Source: JABDLO01 sp035327565 (GTDB taxonomy: Bacteria; Bacteroidota; Bacteroidia; Chitinophagales; Saprospiraceae). Taken from it: a stretch of 64,000 nt of DNA. Positions 27,008 through 36,794 of this stretch are shown one piece after another (the first letter of the stretch is position 1; each line of letters begins with the position of its first letter). Both the position numbers and the translations under genes were made by a program. The notes under the pieces are model-generated. The model was given only the letters and a program-made list of their open reading frames with translations. It did not search any database and had not been told where the DNA came from. The stretch covers positions 62,001 to 126,000 of the forward strand of contig DAOLDB010000003.1 of NCBI GenBank assembly GCA_035327565.1, given 5' to 3'.

Positions 27008-27141
27008 GAAGTCAGTAGGTATTCATTGACACAAATCACCAACCATCAACATAATGTTACCTAAACTACGGATACTCTATGAATATAAATACAAGTTTTA
27101 AAGTTGCAAAGCAAAGAGTGTGTAATTTCTGACAATTTTGT

Positions 27142-27849
27142 CTACTTCTTAATTTTATTCCCCTTATTGTCATAATTCTTAAATGGAAAATAGTCCAGCA
27201 CGTCATATTTCCAAACATTGGTTGGGAAAATGACTACAAGATTTGCAGTTTTATCTCCAATATTTTTAAATGCGTGGGGTACCATGGGAGGAATATTAAT
27301 GATGTAGGGTGCAGTGATTTTGAATATTGTGTCACCCAAAGCATATAGAATCTCACCTTCCAGAAGCACGTGAGACTCTTCCCCCTCATGAGTGTGCATA
27401 GGAGGGGCACCGCCCGGAAACGTTTCAGTAATACCTATTACAAGGTTTTGATACCCATGTTTGTAGCCTTCCATCACATGGACGTATTCACCTGGACCTG
27501 GATTGATGACGGGTAAGTCTTCCACTTTTGAGGCATGATTTTTCCAATTCGTTAAGTTTTTGGTTTCGTACCCGGGAGGTACTGTTCTTCGCTCTAAAAC
27601 CTTATGAGAATGATGTTGACGATGTAAATATTCAATGATTGAATCCGGAATGGATTTAATTTCTTCTAAGAGATTATCAATCGAAAAAGTCTCTAAGGTG
27701 GAATGTTCGTGATGATGACCATCTTCACCATGGCCATGGGAGTGTGAATGGACGGCATTTTTATTATCGGATGATTTTTGGCTTTGATTGCATGCTATCA
27801 TACCCATTATAGCAAAAGGTGTGAGCAAGATACAAGTTGTTTTTTTCAT
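27142..27849 (-). CDS. His-rich cupin lipoprotein
   Basis: Predicted lipoprotein of 235 residues (signal peptide with Cys20 in MGMIAC). A histidine-rich linker follows (HSHSHGHGEDGHHHEHS), suited to binding Zn, Ni or Cu. The C-terminal half is a cupin domain with the metal motifs GGAPPMHTHEGEESHVLLEGE and PPMVPHAFKN. Cupins of this type may be dioxygenases, isomerases or binding proteins. It stands alone; the ECF sigma gene is 130 bases downstream on the same strand. The function is unknown beyond metal handling. Confidence 0.8.
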   Translation of the reverse strand: MKKTTCILLTPFAIMGMIACNQSQKSSDNKNAVHSHSHGHGEDGHHHEHSTLETFSIDNLLEEIKSIPDSIIEYLHRQHHSHKVLERRTVPPGYETKNLTNWKNHASKVEDLPVINPGPGEYVHVMEGYKHGYQNLVIGITETFPGGAPPMHTHEGEESHVLLEGEILYALGDTIFKITAPYIINIPPMVPHAFKNIGDKTANLVVIFPTNVWKYDVLDYFPFKNYDNKGNKIKK

Positions 27850-28287
27850 GGATGTTGTTTTAAGTGGGAAAATAATTTATAATTAAACGCGAAAGCGAAT
27901 GGATGGGAGCAGTCAATGTTTTCAGCCACAGTAGATGAGACATATGGCAAATATTGTAGCGAATGTAAGAATTTTTTTTAAAATTCCACAAGGTTTAAGC
28001 TTAAAATCAACAGATTAGGAAAAGTATGCTTGAATGTTCAACAATAGGAAGGATTGAATTTTGTAAGCGCTTCTTCAGCAGTCTACATATATACAAAAAA
28101 TGGAGCATTTTATAAAAACCTTGCTGGTTTTCCTTTTTTTTCACTTTTAAAATATGGCACTTTTCTGTACTGCGAAGCACAGAATTCCCTGACATAGTCG
28201 AAATAATTCTAGTTGCCAATAGGGGGAGACGGGCAACTGTAGCTCGTATTCCCACAATGTCATTTATGCCTCCCGGATCATTTGTTA
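27850..28287. other. Intergenic stretch, nothing firm identified
   Basis: A minus-strand frame of 82 codons (28007-28255) exists, but its composition is not convincing and it has no clear start. No hairpin or promoter is clearly recognisable. Confidence 0.45.
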
Positions 28288-28785
28288 TTACTGCCCCTGA
28301 CTGACCCAGCCTGGTGTATTGTCAATAGTTTGTCGGAGCAATAAATTTAACTGAGCTGCATGGTGTTGAATATGCCGTATATTGTAAATTATGATTTCAA
28401 GTAGCGAGTAATTTTTCCTGTTATTTATCCATCGATCGCTCAATGCTTCGAGGGTAAGTCCAGTGATCAGTTGTTTAGCTTTTTGACGGCAATGATGTAT
28501 ATAGGAAAGCAGTTCTGCTTTTGTATAGGTACGTTCTGGTTTTTTGCCGGAAGGGTCAAACTCTGAAAAGGTGAAAGGAGTGGGAGGTGCAAAGTGCTCA
28601 GGTTTAAATGATAAATAGTAGTCAGTCCAAAAAATGCAGTGAAAGGATGAATACCAAAAATTCAATGCATTATCCCATTGTTCATCAGGGCACATGATGA
28701 TTGCATTTTCAAGCATATCAAGACTTGCTCCCATTTGGTTCCATAGGGATTCTTTGATCCATTGTGAATTGTCCATTGTTTTCAT
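28288..28785 (-). CDS. DinB superfamily protein
   Basis: Four-helix-bundle DinB-like protein of about 165 residues. Candidate metal histidines lie in SSFHCIFWTDYY and NIRHIQHHAAQLNLLLRQ, which is a typical helix 1/helix 4 arrangement of the family (bacillithiol or other thiol transferases and uncharacterised hydrolases). It starts at MKTMDNSQW; an earlier in-frame ATG at 28809 adds eight residues. It stands alone. Confidence 0.82.
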   Translation of the reverse strand: MKTMDNSQWIKESLWNQMGASLDMLENAIIMCPDEQWDNALNFWYSSFHCIFWTDYYLSFKPEHFAPPTPFTFSEFDPSGKKPERTYTKAELLSYIHHCRQKAKQLITGLTLEALSDRWINNRKNYSLLEIIIYNIRHIQHHAAQLNLLLRQTIDNTPGWVSQGQ

Positions 28786-28942
28786 ATAAAAATATAAGGA
28801 ACCAGTCAAGATAGTTACCTATTTGTTAGGGGTATAAGCGATATATTTCAATTGAACAAAATTTTCATCTAAAGAAGGGGTGTAGATATAAAATTATTCC
28901 ATATCCTTATAAAAAAAACTTAAATATTTATTCATTCTTACA

Positions 28943-29383
28943 TTAGTGTTTAAAGACCCATTCCAGCACTTCCCCATCTTCCTCATCATACACCCACCCT
29001 ATGGATTCGAAGCCACTTTTTTCCAAGACTTTCATTGAAGCAATATTATCGGGTAATGTACGGGCAGTAACCAAAACAGATGAATCGTTATGAAGGGCTA
29101 TAGCCACCAGATGTTTGCAAATTTTGGTACCCACTCCCTGTCCTTCGTAACCCTGGAAGGTGCCGTAGGATATCTCTACCTTCCCTAGTTTGGGTTCTCC
29201 TTTAAATCCGCCACCTCCAATGATTTTACCGGTTTCACCACTTACAAAATAGGCAATCCAGGGCTTCTTAAAGCCCGACTTTTTATAATGGTCTTTGAAT
29301 ACCTGTAGTATAACAGAACATTCAGGATTATCCAGAAATGAATTATTCCATTCATCATCCAATTCTATGGGTAAAAATTTCAT
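28943..29383 (-). CDS. GNAT-family N-acetyltransferase
   Basis: Acetyltransferase of 146 residues. Acetyl-CoA binding is shown by GYEGQGVGTKICKHLVAIAL (the Q/RxxGxG/A motif), with GKIIGGGGFKGEP before and SMKVLEKSGFESIGWVYDEE after, as in RimJ/RimL-like members. The substrate is unknown. It stands alone on the minus strand. Confidence 0.87.
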   Translation of the reverse strand: MKFLPIELDDEWNNSFLDNPECSVILQVFKDHYKKSGFKKPWIAYFVSGETGKIIGGGGFKGEPKLGKVEISYGTFQGYEGQGVGTKICKHLVAIALHNDSSVLVTARTLPDNIASMKVLEKSGFESIGWVYDEEDGEVLEWVFKH

Positions 29384-29615
29384 GATTCCATTTGATTTAT
29401 TCCGGCATTTTGTATTATTTTTTCAAAATGGGAGGATATTGGTTAGTGTTTATAAAGTCACAAAAATATTCATAACAGTGATCACTTGATTAAATATATA
29501 ATTTCCAATGTAATTCATTCAAAACAAATACCAAAATAAAAAATATAATCCAAGGACAGATTAAAAAATTTCATGGATATCCGTTGGATAGATGATGAGT
29601 GGTTTTGAAGCAAAA

Positions 29616-30317
29616 TCAATACCAATTATGCAAAAAGCTTGTTCCGAAACCGGAACTTTGAAGCACAAAACTCATCACCATGCACAGCCAATACAATCCA
29701 AAACACATCCATGACAAAGGATAGATTTTTTTATGCTTCTGGTAATCATGTAACAACAAACTTGAGGTAAACAAAAATAAAATTACAAAAACGGTCAAGA
29801 AACCTACAACGGGATGATTAAACAGATTTCCAACCTTCTCTCCCAATCTGAATACCGAAGCAAAAAGAAATACAATGCCTGAATATAGCATGAGCCGTTT
29901 ATGAACATGGGCTGTTTTCCACTGGAGGATGGCGATGCTAATAAATGCAATGAAAAGGATATTCATAAAAATATCCAACCATAAAATTTGTACAAGATCG
30001 GGTTCTATTTCCTTAACGGTCGAATTTATATCTTTTGCCAATTTTGCCGGCCGGGAGGGGAGAAGATAGATTACCCACTCTGTTGAAAGTACCACCAGTA
30101 ATGCTAACGCTGCACCAAAACGCCCCATTGATTTATGAATAGAAAATTTATTTACTGTAATCCACCGGGTTTGTATTACTAAAAAGATGTACCATACCGT
30201 TAAGATGACTCCATGAATTATGTGTGGAAGAGGTAAGCCTATGGGGTAAAAGGGATTTTCAGATACCATAAACTTCAAATAAAAACTGGGGGTAAACCCT
30301 AAAAAAACTATGATCAA
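29616..30317 (-). CDS. Polytopic membrane protein, paralogue of the next gene
   Basis: Membrane protein of 233 residues with about six hydrophobic helices. Motifs such as FLGFTPSFYLKF, IIHGVILTVWY and IHKSMGRFGA correspond in order to FLGFYPSYY, HLHSALMVLWLAVA and LHRWIGKFS in the neighbouring gene, so the two are related. The start is TTG at 30317; the open frame continues some 12 codons further without ATG, GTG or TTG. The histidine and glycine pattern resembles DUF2306-like proteins, but this assignment is tentative. Confidence 0.65.
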   Translation of the reverse strand: MIIVFLGFTPSFYLKFMVSENPFYPIGLPLPHIIHGVILTVWYIFLVIQTRWITVNKFSIHKSMGRFGAALALLVVLSTEWVIYLLPSRPAKLAKDINSTVKEIEPDLVQILWLDIFMNILFIAFISIAILQWKTAHVHKRLMLYSGIVFLFASVFRLGEKVGNLFNHPVVGFLTVFVILFLFTSSLLLHDYQKHKKIYPLSWMCFGLYWLCMVMSFVLQSSGFGTSFLHNWY

Positions 30318-30368
30318 CTGTAATTTAGCAATGGTATAAAAATATGTTGATCGAATTATTCAGTGATA

Positions 30369-31142
30369 TCAGAATGTGTAAAAAATAATTGCTGCCAATC
30401 TATCCCATACAGAGTTGAATGGCAAGTAATAAAAAAAGAATACTCCCATCATATGAATATAAAGCACAGTACCCGATGGCCATAAAGGTATATTTCTCTT
30501 ATGGTGAAATAATAGCAAGGCCCCAAAAATAAGAAATACAAATCCGAAAACAAAATTTTCAGCAAAGGCATTAAACTCCCAACTCATTGCTTCAAAGATA
30601 TGTCCTATAAGTCGGTCCCCTGACGGCCCCAGTATTGTCAAAACAGCTCCAAGCATAAAAGGAGCATGTGCATAGGTTTTCTTGCGAAAGATAAATCCTA
30701 AAGTATAATAAATGAGCAGCCACATGAAATAAATAAAGCCAATGACCACAAAATCACCCGCTTTAGTTATTGAATCGGCTCCTTCAGGATAATAACCGGA
30801 TGGAGCTACTTCGTCTCCATCAAAGACTCTCTGATAGCCGGACCGGAGCACAAAATATCCAACCATCAAAATCATAGGCAAAAGTACAATACTGAACTTT
30901 CCAATCCATCTATGCAATTTGATTTGTTGGGTTTTAATCAGCCATGGCTGGATGATGGCCACAGCCAGCCACAGTACCATCAATGCTGAATGTAAATGAA
31001 TAACTCCTGTAGCTTGAAATGTGGAATAATAACTGGGATAAAATCCTAGAAATGTAATGGGAATGAGTATTAAAAGCACCCAGGGAGTGTAGGGAAAAAG
31101 CAATTTGTTGATTAAGTCCGGGGCATTCTTTGTTTTACTCAT
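30369..31142 (-). CDS. Polytopic membrane protein, paralogue of the previous gene
   Basis: Membrane protein of 257 residues with seven or so hydrophobic helices. It shares FLGFYPSYY, HLHSALMVLWLAVA and KLHRWIGKFSI with the protein encoded 51 bases downstream. It carries a conserved-looking GPSGDRLIGHIFEAMSW loop. It is probably an operon with its paralogue, perhaps forming a heterodimer. The function is unknown. Confidence 0.7.
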   Translation of the reverse strand: MSKTKNAPDLINKLLFPYTPWVLLILIPITFLGFYPSYYSTFQATGVIHLHSALMVLWLAVAIIQPWLIKTQQIKLHRWIGKFSIVLLPMILMVGYFVLRSGYQRVFDGDEVAPSGYYPEGADSITKAGDFVVIGFIYFMWLLIYYTLGFIFRKKTYAHAPFMLGAVLTILGPSGDRLIGHIFEAMSWEFNAFAENFVFGFVFLIFGALLLFHHKRNIPLWPSGTVLYIHMMGVFFFYYLPFNSVWDRLAAIIFYTF

Positions 31143-31591
31143 CCATTCCTACATGAGCTTAATTTTGTTAACTATTCATCTGTTCAATGGTATATGTTTT
31201 TCAAAGTTCTTATTCATTTTTAGTGTGAATACCGGTCTACAATGGAAGGCCTGATATATGCAATGGCATGTATATAAAAACTTCCAGTTAAATATAATCA
31301 AAACTAAAAAGGTTTGCTGTTTCTGAATTAAAATTTATGATAAATTTTTAATCCACCCTTACTGTTGTATGAAAATGAGTTTAAGTGATGAGACAAGTCT
31401 ACACAGTGATCGCATTAAATCAGAAAGTTTGCATGTCAAGCGGCATAAGTAAAAGTTTTATTGAGGATGTTGATACTGAAATATCTTTTTTAAACTTAAA
31501 TTGTATTTATGCCTTTAGCCAATGGATGTTAGAAAAGCAGATAATTTAACTTCAACACAAGCTACTTTCCAATATTGACGTTTATCAGCCA
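31143..31591. other. Intergenic stretch, nothing identified
   Basis: About 450 AT-rich bases. No convincing frame, hairpin or repeat was seen. Confidence 0.5.
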
Positions 31592-31981
31592 TTAATTTCC
31601 AAAGTGGTTTATAAAATAGTGGTTCTTAAATAAAAGGAACAAGATCGTGATATATGCTGCAAATTCTGCACCCATGGCGAGGTATTTCGTTTTGCTAGTC
31701 ATATATCCAAATGTCTCAATGATACAAACCAAAGCCATCAGACTATAAGCCAAAGCCATAATTTGTGGTGTTTTGACCCATTGAGTCAAATACCCGTAAA
31801 TGAAGCAAACAGAAGCAAAAAGCACAGATCCCCAATGAATCACCAATACCCAAGGGGGAAACGCAGGATTGGTTAAGGGTTTCCAGGGAACTTTGTAATA
31901 AATCATTTCAACGATGCCTCCGGCTGCCCAAAAGAATAATATAAAATGAATGATCAATAATGCGAAACCTAATATCTGCAT
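31592..31981 (-). CDS. Small four-helix membrane protein, unknown
   Basis: Membrane protein of 129 residues with four hydrophobic segments (FALLIIHFILFFWAAGGIVE, WVLVIHWGSVLFASVCFIYG, LAYSLMALVCIIETFGYM, AAYITILFLLF). The first helix pair contains two possible ligand histidines. The family is not recognised. It is upstream of the paralogous membrane-protein pair but separated by 450 bases. Confidence 0.65.
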   Translation of the reverse strand: MQILGFALLIIHFILFFWAAGGIVEMIYYKVPWKPLTNPAFPPWVLVIHWGSVLFASVCFIYGYLTQWVKTPQIMALAYSLMALVCIIETFGYMTSKTKYLAMGAEFAAYITILFLLFKNHYFINHFGN

Positions 31982-32136
31982 AACCCAGTCAATTTATTAT
32001 ATTTAAAATGCAAACAAAAAAATGAAGTCCGCAGCAAAAAATTCATATTGATACTTTACTTAGCAGATGAGGATTTGCCTTTTAAATCCCAAAGATTTTT
32101 ATTTTGCCAAAGAAGAGGTATATACCCAAAGCCCAC

Positions 32137-33225
32137 CTATAGTAAACTTAGTACTTTATAAAAGCTTTCTTGTCTTGGGTAAATGCAATTAGCAAGCACG
32201 ATATAAAGAATCTTCTTTTCTGGTAGGTAAACATAATCTGAGTAGAAGCCTCCTTGTGTTCCTGTATGCCTGATTGCGTGCATACCTGAATGTTTTTCAA
32301 TGAACCAAGACCAACCGATAAATGCTTTTTTACCACTTTTCCATTGATTATCGGGAATTTGAACTGTACGGGAAGCTTCAATCATTCCCATATCGATAAA
32401 AAGTGCATTTTGGATGGCATATTCATACTTCGTTAATTCTGCCACAGAACTCCATACCCCTCCGTTGCCTGAAGCTGCAAAGGTAGGCACTTCACCATAA
32501 TCCATTTCAATCCATTGGTCATTTATTTTTTCATAACCGTGGGCCACACCACTTTCCGGATGAGGACCATCGGTAATGGTACTATGATTCATTCCAGAAG
32601 GGGTGAAAATTTTTTTAACAATAAATTCCTGCCATTTTATCCCGCTTACCTGTTCTATGATCAAAGCCAGGGCGTTAAATGCAGGATTGGAGTATTCATA
32701 AGCAGTACCCGGATCAAATAGTAAGGCATCGCTTTGCATAATGGGTGCCCAGTTTTCAGCATCCCTGGCTGTTAAATAAAAATCGTGCTCTTCATTGACT
32801 TTTCGAATATCAGGTAAACCGGAAGTATGTGTAAGTAAATGTTTGATTTTGACCTGCTCCCCAATTTCAGGATTCTTAAAGTCTTTAAAAAAATAAGACA
32901 ATGGGTCTTCTATTGAAAGAAGATTTTCTTTATGCAATATTAAAATTCCATAGGCCACAAAAGTCTTGGATATAGAGCCCAGATTAAAAAGAGTTTGGGT
33001 GGTAATAGGTTCTTTAGAATTTAAATCAGCATATCCATATGCACTGGAAAAAATAATTTCATCACCTTTGGCAATTAAGATGGCTGCACCAGGACCATCA
33101 TTCTCGAAAAGACCAGAAAAGTAAATATGAAGGATTTTGTGAAAATCCGAATTTTGTCCGGAATTGTTTTTGCATGCCATTGAGCCTAAAATTACTAAAA
33201 TCAAGTATATATGTAGTCTATTCAT
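32137..33225 (-). CDS. Serine hydrolase lipoprotein, beta-lactamase class C fold
   Basis: Lipoprotein (lipobox GSMAC, Cys18) of 362 residues. The class C beta-lactamase/DD-peptidase fold is shown by SISKTF (SxxK with the nucleophile serine), YSN (YxN motif, in YEYSNPAFNALALI) and HTGTQGG in place of KTG. HLLTHTSGLPD is also family-typical. Family members are esterases, peptidases or lactamases; the HTG variant fits an esterase/peptidase better than a true lactamase. It stands alone. Confidence 0.88.
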   Translation of the reverse strand: MNRLHIYLILVILGSMACKNNSGQNSDFHKILHIYFSGLFENDGPGAAILIAKGDEIIFSSAYGYADLNSKEPITTQTLFNLGSISKTFVAYGILILHKENLLSIEDPLSYFFKDFKNPEIGEQVKIKHLLTHTSGLPDIRKVNEEHDFYLTARDAENWAPIMQSDALLFDPGTAYEYSNPAFNALALIIEQVSGIKWQEFIVKKIFTPSGMNHSTITDGPHPESGVAHGYEKINDQWIEMDYGEVPTFAASGNGGVWSSVAELTKYEYAIQNALFIDMGMIEASRTVQIPDNQWKSGKKAFIGWSWFIEKHSGMHAIRHTGTQGGFYSDYVYLPEKKILYIVLANCIYPRQESFYKVLSLL

Positions 33226-33540
33226 TCTGTGTATTAATTTTTAGTATTACGAAAATAAACTTCCTACATTATTACTACATACGAATGGTCTGATTACTTG
33301 TGATGAATCTATTCAACTTTTAAGTGCACAAAGCAAAGCAAAAATACCTCAAAGAGAATAATTTTAAACTCTGATTTCCAGGGACTTTAGAAATTTTTTA
33401 ACATGTTTTAATTACTTATTCCATTGAAAATAAATACTATGTGAGTAATTCTTATAAATTAGTTCTATTTTCTTATCCATTTCTCACGAACTGTTAAGGA
33501 ATTCTACCGATTACCAAAAAACATAAATTCATTGCATTTT
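33226..33540. other. Intergenic stretch, nothing identified
   Basis: About 315 AT-rich bases. One TACGA half-site is present but no full BlaI-type dyad. No gene or hairpin seen. Confidence 0.5.
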
Positions 33541-35934
33541 TTACTCTGATCTCAAGGCATTGACAGGATTGGCAAAAGCAGCCCTGACTGAGCGATATCC
33601 CACTGTAAAAATGGCTATTATAATGGTGACTAAAAGACCTGCTACAAAAATTTCGATACTCAGTTGAATCCTGTAGGCAAATTCACTTAACCATTTATTC
33701 ATTAAGAACCAGGAAAGTGGTGCTGCTACAACAAAGCCAATCATGATCAGGAGGAAAAATTCTTTGGTAAATAGAAGTACAATTTGTGATACCGAAGCGC
33801 CAAGAACTTTGCGAATACCTACTTCTTTTACTTTTCGGGTCGTAATATATGAAACTAGACCATATAAACCCAAACAGCCAATAAAAATGGAAATGCCTGT
33901 AAAAATTGAAAACAATCCCAGCATTTTCTTTTCCTGCTCATAGAAATTATCTAACTCCTGTTCAAGGAACATATACTGAAATGTAAATTCCGGATAAAGC
34001 TCTTTCCATGCTTTTTCAATTTGAGATATAGTTTCATTGATTTTGCCGGCATGAATTTTAACTGCTGCTGTCCTGTAACTATCTATTCGATTAAAAAGCA
34101 TAACAGGTTCTATTTCTGTTCTCAATGACATGGTGTGGAAATCTTTCACTACTCCGGTAACAGGTACGGTGGACCTGTCATAAGTAATCATTTTTCCTAT
34201 GATGTCTTCCGGCATCGGAAAACCAAGATGTTTTGCAAACTTTTCATTTACTACAATGCGGGTAATGGTGTCGCCATCAAGTAAGCCCTCTCCTGCGATC
34301 AATTGCATTCCATAAGTGTCAATGTAATTTCCATCTCCGGTTTTTATATGAGTGAGATAGTTTTCTTCATCCCCTTCCATTCTAAAACTGGTAACCGACA
34401 CAGAGCCTGAGCTGGGGTTGGTATAACCCAAGGCAACCCTTTCAGCTCCAGCTATCTTTGACAATTCTGTGCGTAAGGTTTTCTTGCGCTCAATGTCCTT
34501 CGGGGTAGGAATAGACACAGAAACTACAGCTTCTTTATTAAAGCCAAGATCCTTATTATAAAAATATTTTGTTTGAGCAATTAAAACGATCACCCCTATG
34601 ATAAAGGTTTGAGAAATGATAAACTGAAAGGCAACCAGACCTTTTCTTAGATTAAAATTCTTATCTCCGCCTTCAGCTATTTGGTTCTTCAAAGCCTTTA
34701 TAGGATTATAGGATGACATCATTAATGCCGGATATAAACCTGAAAGTAAAGTGACGGTTACCCACAATAAAAACATGACCATTATGAGTCTGGGATTATT
34801 AAAAAAGTCCAATTGTAAACTAAGATTTATATATTGGGCCAGCCATGACAGCGTTATACTGGTTACACACAGAGCAAAGAAAACAGCAATCAGACTGATC
34901 AAGGCTGTTTCTCCCAGAAACTGCCCCATTAACTGGGATCTTGAACCACCGACGACTTTTCGAATGCCCACTTCTCGGGAACGTTTCACAGCCACGGCGG
35001 TGGAAAGGTTGATAAAGTTAACACAAGCAGTAAGTATAAGGAAGATTGCAATGAAAGCTAGTGTCCAAATGATTTCTTTTGGTATTACAACAAAAGTATA
35101 GGTATGAAAACGAGTGTCAAACTTCATTTCAGATAATGGTTGTAACCAATAGGTGCTTGATTCTGCCCGTTCAGGATTGGTATGTCGGGTGATAAAATCA
35201 GCAAAGCGGCTATTAATTTGTTCAGGATTTTGTCCAGGATTCAGCATTACATAATATTGGTCATCACTGTATGTACTGTTCCATCCCTCATTGGTTTTCA
35301 ATTGCCTGATGCTCTCATAAGATATCAGCATATTAAAAGGAAAATCAGTATTTGAAGGCGCATCACTGATGATACCAACCACCTTCATTTCTATATTTTG
35401 ATTAAGGGTTATGTTATTACCCATCGGCTCACCATCGGCAAAATATTTATTTGCCATAGATTCAGAAAGTACAACAATGTTCGGTTCATCTTTCCAATCA
35501 GATGGATTGCCTTTCAACCATTGGCGTTGGAAAAAGTTAAAATAAGTATTACTCACATAAGCGCTAACACCATATGATTCTTCAAAAGTATTAGCATCTC
35601 CTTCAGGCATATGAATCGTAATGTGTGCCCGTGGCAGGGCTGAAATAGATAGACCATTCTCAATATCCTGGAAGTCAGTTTCAAAAGCTTCAGGGAATGC
35701 TCCCGGAAGTCCGGCCCCGTAATTAGTTTTTGATTGGTACAACGAGCTCCCCACGATTCGATAGATTCGATCGCCATGGGGATGTTCCTTGTCGAAGGTG
35801 GTATAATGATTAATAATCAAATACAATACAAGGCTGCATCCCAGGCCCAAAGTAAGTCCGGCTACATTAATTAATGAATGACCAAAGTTTCTTTGGATAT
35901 TTCTTCGGATAGTCGTTAAATAATTTTTAATCAT
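33541..35934 (-). CDS. FtsX/MacB-type ABC transporter permease
   Basis: Permease of 797 residues with the duplicated layout common in this phylum: N-terminal helix, periplasmic MacB-PCD domain (about 40-270), FtsX domain with three helices (about 285-440), a second periplasmic domain (about 465-660), and a second FtsX domain (665-797). SREVGIRKVVGGSRSQLMGQ and KVKEVGIRKVLGASVSQIVL are the repeated coupling-helix motifs. Such transporters expel peptides or lipids or transmit signals, with an ATPase. No ATP-binding gene lies beside it, so it must borrow one from elsewhere. Confidence 0.9.
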   Translation of the reverse strand: MIKNYLTTIRRNIQRNFGHSLINVAGLTLGLGCSLVLYLIINHYTTFDKEHPHGDRIYRIVGSSLYQSKTNYGAGLPGAFPEAFETDFQDIENGLSISALPRAHITIHMPEGDANTFEESYGVSAYVSNTYFNFFQRQWLKGNPSDWKDEPNIVVLSESMANKYFADGEPMGNNITLNQNIEMKVVGIISDAPSNTDFPFNMLISYESIRQLKTNEGWNSTYSDDQYYVMLNPGQNPEQINSRFADFITRHTNPERAESSTYWLQPLSEMKFDTRFHTYTFVVIPKEIIWTLAFIAIFLILTACVNFINLSTAVAVKRSREVGIRKVVGGSRSQLMGQFLGETALISLIAVFFALCVTSITLSWLAQYINLSLQLDFFNNPRLIMVMFLLWVTVTLLSGLYPALMMSSYNPIKALKNQIAEGGDKNFNLRKGLVAFQFIISQTFIIGVIVLIAQTKYFYNKDLGFNKEAVVSVSIPTPKDIERKKTLRTELSKIAGAERVALGYTNPSSGSVSVTSFRMEGDEENYLTHIKTGDGNYIDTYGMQLIAGEGLLDGDTITRIVVNEKFAKHLGFPMPEDIIGKMITYDRSTVPVTGVVKDFHTMSLRTEIEPVMLFNRIDSYRTAAVKIHAGKINETISQIEKAWKELYPEFTFQYMFLEQELDNFYEQEKKMLGLFSIFTGISIFIGCLGLYGLVSYITTRKVKEVGIRKVLGASVSQIVLLFTKEFFLLIMIGFVVAAPLSWFLMNKWLSEFAYRIQLSIEIFVAGLLVTIIIAIFTVGYRSVRAAFANPVNALRSE

Positions 35935-36321
35935 AGTGTTTTATATTATTTGCATAAAACATAAATTGTTTTTATCGATATAAAATTGTTTTTTTTAATA
36001 ATGGAGGCTATTAACTTCAATTTCATGTAAATATTTTGAAACAAAGAGAACTAAAGCATTAGAATAAAGCTTAAACGTGTCCCATCGGAATTAGTATATT
36101 TTCGCCATAGAGTAATATAAATTTAAGGTACATTTAGAAAAAGTAGAGACACGGACTTTACCATATTTGTGCTGAGTTTTTTAACAAAACTCAGGTTAAT
36201 TATTAAGGAATTCTTTGTTATTGAAAAAACAATACGGGTTGTAATTTTTATAGAAATCACATTAGTATTAAAAGCAATATTCATCCTTCAATGAAGGTAT
36301 ATTGAACAACTATATCCTCCA
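35935..36321. other. Intergenic stretch with one hairpin
   Basis: CTGAGTTTT (36172-36180) pairs perfectly with AAAACTCAG (36186-36194) around TTAAC. There is no U-tract in either direction, so terminator function is uncertain. Nothing else was recognised. Confidence 0.45.
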
Positions 36322-36702
36322 TTATTTTTTATTATATAGATAAAATAAAACACCCAAAATTAAAAAACTATACTCCGCTCCCCCGGAACCATGCCCAACT
36401 ACAAACCAACCTTTTGGCAGATGGACAAGAAAAATTCCGGACAGAATGATCAATATGTGGAAAAGTGCACAGTATTTTACCTTATATCCTGACATCAAAA
36501 ATGTTCCACTGATGATTTCTCCAATTGTAATGATCCATGCAAAGGCAATCCCAAACATCAGACCTTTAGCATTCAGGAACTCTCCAAAATTGCTTATCGA
36601 ACTATAGTATAACCGGGCAAGACCGTGTGTAATAAAAATGAATCCGACCATTATTCTCAGGGATACAGAAGCATACTCCTGCGGAACGGTTGGAAATTTC
36701 AT
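36322..36702 (-). CDS. DoxX-like membrane protein
   Basis: Membrane protein of 126 residues with four helices. SLRIMVGFIFITHGLARLYY, the glycine-rich GEIISGTFLMSG and a final short helix match the DoxX/DoxD-like family. The role is unknown; some relatives take part in thiol or redox stress. It stands alone on the minus strand. Confidence 0.8.
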   Translation of the reverse strand: MKFPTVPQEYASVSLRIMVGFIFITHGLARLYYSSISNFGEFLNAKGLMFGIAFAWIITIGEIISGTFLMSGYKVKYCALFHILIILSGIFLVHLPKGWFVVGHGSGGAEYSFLILGVLFYLYNKK

Positions 36703-36794
36703 ATTTATGGATGATTTTATTGATAGTATATGTCTAAAATATCAATGATACTTTTGAAGAAGAAATATTGATCACAGAATTTTAAGTAGATAAA

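Noticed and set aside
28007..28255. An 82-codon minus-strand frame upstream of the cupin gene
   Set aside because: Its composition and lack of a plausible start or motif do not support a real gene.
33240..33300. TACGA half-site near the serine hydrolase gene, as a possible BlaI target
   Set aside because: The second arm TCGTA is missing at the right distance, so it is not a full dyad.
36172..36194. Perfect hairpin between the DoxX-like and permease genes as a terminator
   Set aside because: No U-tract on either strand and over 100 bases from the nearest stop; kept only as a note on the intergenic stretch.
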